Of a stretch of DNA of 8,716 bases, positions 5,727 through 8,716 are shown in pieces. The notes below the pieces were generated by a model, which saw only the letters and a program-made list of their open reading frames with translations, did not search any database and was not told the DNA's origin. Origin of the DNA: Parafrigoribacterium_A sp035571875 (GTDB lineage Bacteria; Actinomycetota; Actinomycetes; Actinomycetales; Microbacteriaceae). The stretch spans positions 1 to 8,716 of the forward strand of contig DATNBR010000082.1 of assembly GCA_035571875.1 (NCBI GenBank). Direction: 5' to 3'. A program made the position numbers and the translations under genes. Within the stretch, counting starts at the first letter, position 1, and every line of letters starts with the position of its first letter.

Positions 5727-8249
5727 TCACACGAGCACGGACGCCGCGGTCGCGTCGTAAAACTCCCCGGTCGCGGCCTCGTTGTAGCGCTTCACGTCGA
5801 GTGAACACGGCGGCACGCCGCCGGCGAGAAAGTCGCGCATTCCCTGGGCCAGTGCCGTGTCGTCCTGTGCCACGACGTGGATGTCATCGCTCGGGAGTGC
5901 GTCGCGCACCGAATCGAAGTCCACGGATACGATCGGCAGGCCCATGATCGCGGCTTCGAGGATCACCATGGGCTGGCCCTCGTAGTTACTGGAGAGGACG
6001 AAGCAGTCGCACGCCGCAACGATGGCGAACGGATTGGCGTACGGCCCGACGAGAAAGGCGACCCCGCCGAGTCCGAGTTCGTCTTTCAGCGCCTCCAGTT
6101 CGGCGCGGAGCGGTCCGTAGCCCACGAGGAGCAGCTTGGCGTTCGGGTTGTCGAGGTGCACCGCACGGAACGCGCGCAGGAGGCGTTCCTGGTTCTTCTC
6201 CGGCGAGAACCTGCCGACGGTGACGAACCACACGAGTTCGTCGTCGGTGGCGAGGGATTCCGCCCATTCGGGCGCGAGGATGTCGCCGGTGTCCGGGTCG
6301 ACCGGGTGCTGAGCGAGCTCGCGAACATCCTGCCTCATGCCTTCGACCACCCGATCGCCGTCGACGAGGTTGCGCGCCGCCACGAACTGCTCGGCGCGCA
6401 GTCCGCACAGGGACATCAGCGAGGCGCGGTTCACGAGGTTGAGGCTGGGGGAGACCGACACGAGCGAGTCGAACGCGCCGTACAGGGCGAAGACCGCGCG
6501 AAGTCCCACGCGCATCCGTCGTCGCCCGCGGATGACCCGGTCGGCCTCGGCGAGCATGTCATTGTGCAGCCAGATGGCCCTGTGTGCCTCGGGCGAATGG
6601 AGCAGCAGCCTCGCCCAGAACGGGCTGTATCCGCTGAAATCGATGACGGAGTCGAAGCGACTCTGGCCGAAGCACCGTCGCCACTCGTCATCCCAGAATT
6701 CGTGCTGTGGCTCGCTGACCGTGCCGAGGTAGGGCTCGCGGTGCAGGTCGGCCCACTTGCGCCGAAGGTGAAGGAGCTTGCTGCCGTTCATCCCCGCCAC
6801 GCGGTGGAACTGACGGACCCGGGGATCGATCCTGGCCTGGTTCGCCTTCTGTTGTGCGCCACGCGGGCGGGTGATGACCACGGAAACGTCATAGCGCTCG
6901 TGGTCGATGCCGCCCAGCAGGTTGAGTGCGGCAGAGGTGATCCCGTTGGACCGCATGCCGCCGAGATGCAGCAGCATCGGGATGCGCGAGTCGTCGGAGA
7001 TCGACAGCACGGTACCGCTCGTGGCGTTTCCCCGGAAGACGATATCGACCACTCGCTCGGCAGCCCGTCCATCTTCCTGGGCGACGAATCGCTCGTTCCA
7101 GTCGCGATAGTTGGCGTCGCGTGCCGATTGCGGCGTCTGATCACTGCCGGCGGTTGTCACCGCGGCCGCGAGCTCGTCCAGGGTGGCGCAGCTGGCGCCG
7201 GGAAGCTCCTGCGCCGCCAGGTAGGTGCCGCGTGTGTCGGAGTACGCGCTCGCGTCCGGCGTGTAGAAGACGATGGGGCGATCGGATGCCAGGAAGTCGA
7301 AGAAGATCGACGAGTAGTCGGTGATGAGGATGTCGCTCAGGCCGAGGACGGTGTTGGTGGGGATATCGTTCGGAACCAGGACCCGAGCGAGCGCCGGATT
7401 CGTCGCCGCGAACCGGTGCACCACCTGGTGCGTCTTGAGCAGCACGACGTACTCGTCCCGGCCCAGGCGCGCCTGCAGTCCCTGCACGGTCTCGAAGAGT
7501 TCCCTGGCATCGTCTTCCGGAGACGAGAACGAGCCACCCTTCCAGGTCGGCGCATACAAGACGATTCGCCTGCCGCGAAGGTCGAGACCCGCGGTCTCGA
7601 GTCGTCGACGTCCCGCCGTGACGGCGCGCTCATCCAGAAACTGGTGGTCGACACGGGGATATCCGGCCTCGATGATCTTCCCCGCGTAGATTCCCCGAAG
7701 CCTGTACGAGTTCTCATACATTTGCTGGGTCATATAGGGGTTCTGGGAGAGCAGGAAGTCGGCCGAAACGAAGTTTCTCAGCGTGTTGGCCGAACCCATC
7801 GCCCCGTTCGGCATGTCATAGCCCATGCGCTTGAGCGGAGTGCCGTGCCAGGTGTTGAGATAGACCTGATCGGGCCGCTTGCTGAACTCGGGCGGAAACG
7901 TCGCGTTGTTGACCAGGTAGTTGCTGGTTGCGAGCGCGCGAAAGTACCCGTACGACCTGTGTTTCACGAAGCGCACTCGTGGGTCGTCGGCGAACTCGGC
8001 CTGTATCTCCTCGTGCTGGTGGCGGCTGTTCAACACCCAGGTGTGGGTGAGGTCCGCCATATCGGCACTTCGGAGGAGCTCGCGAAAGATCGCCTCGGGG
8101 TTGTCCAGCGCACCATTCCCCTCGAACGATTCATACAGAACGGTTCGGGCGCGAACCGGGCCTCTTTGAGAGATGGCTCGCAGCTCGGCCGCGAACGCAC
8201 GTCTTAAGAGCCGAACCAGGTTTTTTGCTCGCCTGACGGCACTGCGCAC
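5727..8249 (-). CDS. Two-domain wall/surface polymer enzyme: TagF-like CDP-glycerol glycerophosphotransferase fused to GT4 glycosyltransferase
   Basis: This 840-residue protein starts at GTG 8249, with GGGGAGGA (8257-8264) seven bases upstream. The N-terminal half (about 35-405) is a Glyphos_transf domain. It shows LNTWHGTPLKRMG (131-143, His135), APTWKGG (233-239), LLKTHQ (270-275, His274) and SDILITDYSSIFFDFLASDRPIVFYTPD (305-332). The two histidines match those essential in TagF polymerases. The C-terminal half (about 420-835) is a GT-B, GT4-type domain, with a glycine-rich start LHLGGMRSNG (427-436), VGRFSPEKNQERLL (678-691) and the EGQPMVILE pair of acidic residues (757-765). No membrane span or signal peptide is seen, and the basic N-terminus may attach it to the membrane surface. 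It probably adds glycerol-phosphate or a similar polyol-phosphate plus a sugar to a lipid-linked or wall polymer. Whether it starts, extends or decorates the chain cannot be told. It is the first minus-strand gene in the window, upstream of the two-component genes. Confidence 0.9.
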   Translation of the reverse strand: MRSAVRRAKNLVRLLRRAFAAELRAISQRGPVRARTVLYESFEGNGALDNPEAIFRELLRSADMADLTHTWVLNSRHQHEEIQAEFADDPRVRFVKHRSYGYFRALATSNYLVNNATFPPEFSKRPDQVYLNTWHGTPLKRMGYDMPNGAMGSANTLRNFVSADFLLSQNPYMTQQMYENSYRLRGIYAGKIIEAGYPRVDHQFLDERAVTAGRRRLETAGLDLRGRRIVLYAPTWKGGSFSSPEDDARELFETVQGLQARLGRDEYVVLLKTHQVVHRFAATNPALARVLVPNDIPTNTVLGLSDILITDYSSIFFDFLASDRPIVFYTPDASAYSDTRGTYLAAQELPGASCATLDELAAAVTTAGSDQTPQSARDANYRDWNERFVAQEDGRAAERVVDIVFRGNATSGTVLSISDDSRIPMLLHLGGMRSNGITSAALNLLGGIDHERYDVSVVITRPRGAQQKANQARIDPRVRQFHRVAGMNGSKLLHLRRKWADLHREPYLGTVSEPQHEFWDDEWRRCFGQSRFDSVIDFSGYSPFWARLLLHSPEAHRAIWLHNDMLAEADRVIRGRRRMRVGLRAVFALYGAFDSLVSVSPSLNLVNRASLMSLCGLRAEQFVAARNLVDGDRVVEGMRQDVRELAQHPVDPDTGDILAPEWAESLATDDELVWFVTVGRFSPEKNQERLLRAFRAVHLDNPNAKLLLVGYGPLRAELEALKDELGLGGVAFLVGPYANPFAIVAACDCFVLSSNYEGQPMVILEAAIMGLPIVSVDFDSVRDALPSDDIHVVAQDDTALAQGMRDFLAGGVPPCSLDVKRYNEAATGEFYDATAASVLV

Positions 8250-8268
8250 GGTGTATTCCTCCCCAATC

Positions 8269-8284
8269 GGCGATCATCATCGCC
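8269..8284 (-). promoter_or_regulatory. Small hairpin in the leader of the TagF-like/GT4 gene
   Basis: GGCGAT and ATCGCC are perfect 6-bp arms around a 4-base loop, located 4 bases upstream of the ribosome site of this gene. In the mRNA it would form a stable stem just before the Shine-Dalgarno region and could tune translation or stability. There is no direct evidence of function. Confidence 0.35.
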
Positions 8285-8308
8285 TCGGGGGAGTTTTTCC
8301 CGAACGGT

Positions 8309-8325
8309 CTAAGAAATCGCTAAGA
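8309..8325 (-). promoter_or_regulatory. Direct repeat TCTTAG with 11-bp period, putative response-regulator operator (site 3)
   Basis: On the minus strand the sequence reads TTCTTAG, then CGAT, then TTCTTAG. The half-sites occupy 8320-8325 and 8309-8314. The 3' end of the pair is 59 nt before GTG 8249. Just upstream, CTTGG (8329-8333) and CTCAG (8340-8344) are again 11 bp apart, which may be a second, degenerate pair. This is the best-conserved of the three sites in the window. Confidence 0.55.
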
Positions 8326-8384
8326 ATTCCAAGCGAACTCTGAGAACCCGGGAGTGCTGCAGGCGCGCTCGGATCAGTGAGGCA

Positions 8385-8413
8385 TAGAAAGCGGCGCCAG
8401 GATGTTCTAAGCT
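8385..8413 (+). promoter_or_regulatory. Candidate ssrA promoter
   Basis: TAGAAA (8385-8390, four of six matches to TTGACA) is followed after 17 bp by TAAGCT (8408-8413, TAnnnT). Transcription would start near 8420, about 70 nt before the mature tmRNA 5' end, which fits 5' processing by RNase P. The rest of the 242-base divergent gap (8250-8491) holds the TagF-like gene's leader and operator-like repeats. I see no gene in it. Confidence 0.4.
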
Positions 8414-8584
8414 GTAGGGCTGCGTCCGATGGACTGCAGCGGTGACAACTCAACAGCGTGCGGTGGTGACCTCCCTTTCACGAGGGCGCATGGGGATGAT
8501 CGGTTTCGACATTGCCTGAGCAACTGTGAGAAGCGGGTCGAGGAGGCAGGCTTATCTCGTAAACGATGTCTGCACAATATAAGT

Positions 8585-8623
8585 GCCAATTCAAAGCGCA
8601 CTGACTTCGCTCTTGCTGCCTAA
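8585..8623 (+). other. tmRNA tag-peptide reading frame
   Basis: The resume codon is GCC (8585-8587) and the frame encodes ANSKRTDFALAA before TAA. With the alanine carried by tmRNA itself the added tag would be AANSKRTDFALAA. The C-terminal ALAA is the usual ClpXP-type degron. The resume codon is inferred from tag length and the usual alanine start, so it could be off by a codon. Confidence 0.85.
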
Positions 8624-8651
8624 GCAAAAGCACTAAATGAAGTCCGTCAGT

Positions 8652-8693
8652 CCGGGAATGCTCTCTACCCGGGTTCTGGCGTTATCTAGAGAG
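8652..8693 (+). other. tmRNA H-type pseudoknot downstream of the tag
   Basis: Stem 1 pairs CCGGG (8652-8656) with CCCGG (8668-8672). Loop bases CTCTCTA (8661-8667) pair perfectly with TAGAGAG (8687-8693), giving a 7-bp second stem. Position and shape fit one of the pseudoknots that follow the tag in tmRNA. Confidence 0.75.
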
Positions 8694-8716
8694 ATTGCTT
8701 CGTAGTTACGCCCGAG

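Larger units (their letters stand above)
8492..8716 (+). ncRNA. ssrA: tmRNA (ssrA), 3' end beyond the window
   Basis: The 5' end GGGGAUGAUCGGUUUCGAC matches the conserved start of actinobacterial tmRNA, which forms the tRNA-like acceptor stem and D-loop analogue. A tag reading frame ends in the degradation signal ALAA at a TAA (8621-8623), followed by an H-type pseudoknot. tmRNA is charged with alanine, enters ribosomes stalled on broken mRNAs with SmpB, and switches translation to its own tag so that the product is destroyed by proteases. The remaining pseudoknots, T-arm and CCA end lie beyond 8716. No smpB lies immediately upstream. The neighbour is the divergent TagF-like/GT4 gene. Confidence 0.96.

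Noticed and set aside
4961..5947. Open frame of 328 codons on the plus strand
   Set aside because: It is antisense to the response regulator and to the 3' end of the TagF-like/GT4 gene, with no motifs.
5877..8207. Long open frame of 776 codons on the plus strand
   Set aside because: It is antisense to the TagF-like/GT4 gene, has low-complexity charged composition and no recognisable motif, while the minus-strand frame carries clear family motifs. It is a GC-codon shadow.
8407..8411. Another CTAAG near the ssrA promoter as a fourth operator
   Set aside because: No partner half-site lies 11 bp away; the nearest similar sequence, CCAGG, is 10 bp away and does not match.
8429..8623. 64-codon open frame before and through the tmRNA tag
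   Set aside because: Only the last 12 codons are translated, as the tmRNA tag. The rest is promoter and structured RNA.

Overview
The window looks like chromosomal DNA from a high-GC actinobacterium. A member of the Microbacteriaceae or a near relative is my best guess. The grounds are the strong GC bias, GTG starts, TAnnnT-type -10 boxes close to start codons, a histidine kinase and response regulator of a common actinobacterial type, and a tmRNA whose tag reads ANSKRTDFALAA. The family-level placement is inference. I see no insertion sequence, phage gene or CRISPR array. No stretch longer than about 240 bases lacks a gene.

Left part, plus strand (1-3697). The window opens inside a polytopic membrane protein, the C-terminal part of a probable GT-C fold glycosyltransferase (1-810). 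Next come a lipoprotein-type GH27 alpha-galactosidase-like enzyme (849-2099), a FetB/YbbM-type ABC permease without its ATPase (2109-2858, probably leaderless), and a PAP2-type membrane phosphatase (2963-3697). A 41-residue single-span membrane protein follows (3820-3945) and points toward the next operon.

Right part, minus strand (8249 down to 3972). In order of transcription these are an 840-residue two-domain enzyme (N-terminal TagF-like CDP-glycerol glycerophosphotransferase domain, C-terminal GT4 glycosyltransferase domain), an OmpR-family response regulator, and its histidine kinase. The last two overlap by 4 nt (GTGA). On the plus strand, divergent from the two-domain enzyme, lies ssrA (tmRNA), which starts at about 8492 and is cut off by the window end.

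The most interesting signal is regulatory. Three intergenic regions each carry a direct repeat of YCTTRG with an exact 11-bp period: 2884-2900, 3734-3750, and 8309-8325 on the minus strand. Each points in the same direction as the gene below it and ends 59-69 nt before that gene's start codon. The genes are the PAP2 phosphatase, the small membrane protein and the TagF-like/GT4 enzyme. Tandem half-sites one helical turn apart are typical of OmpR-family regulators, and one such regulator is encoded among these genes. The working hypothesis is a small local envelope regulon: wall or surface polymer synthesis, a lipid-phosphate phosphatase and a small membrane protein, controlled by this two-component system. 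The link between repeat and regulator is inference.
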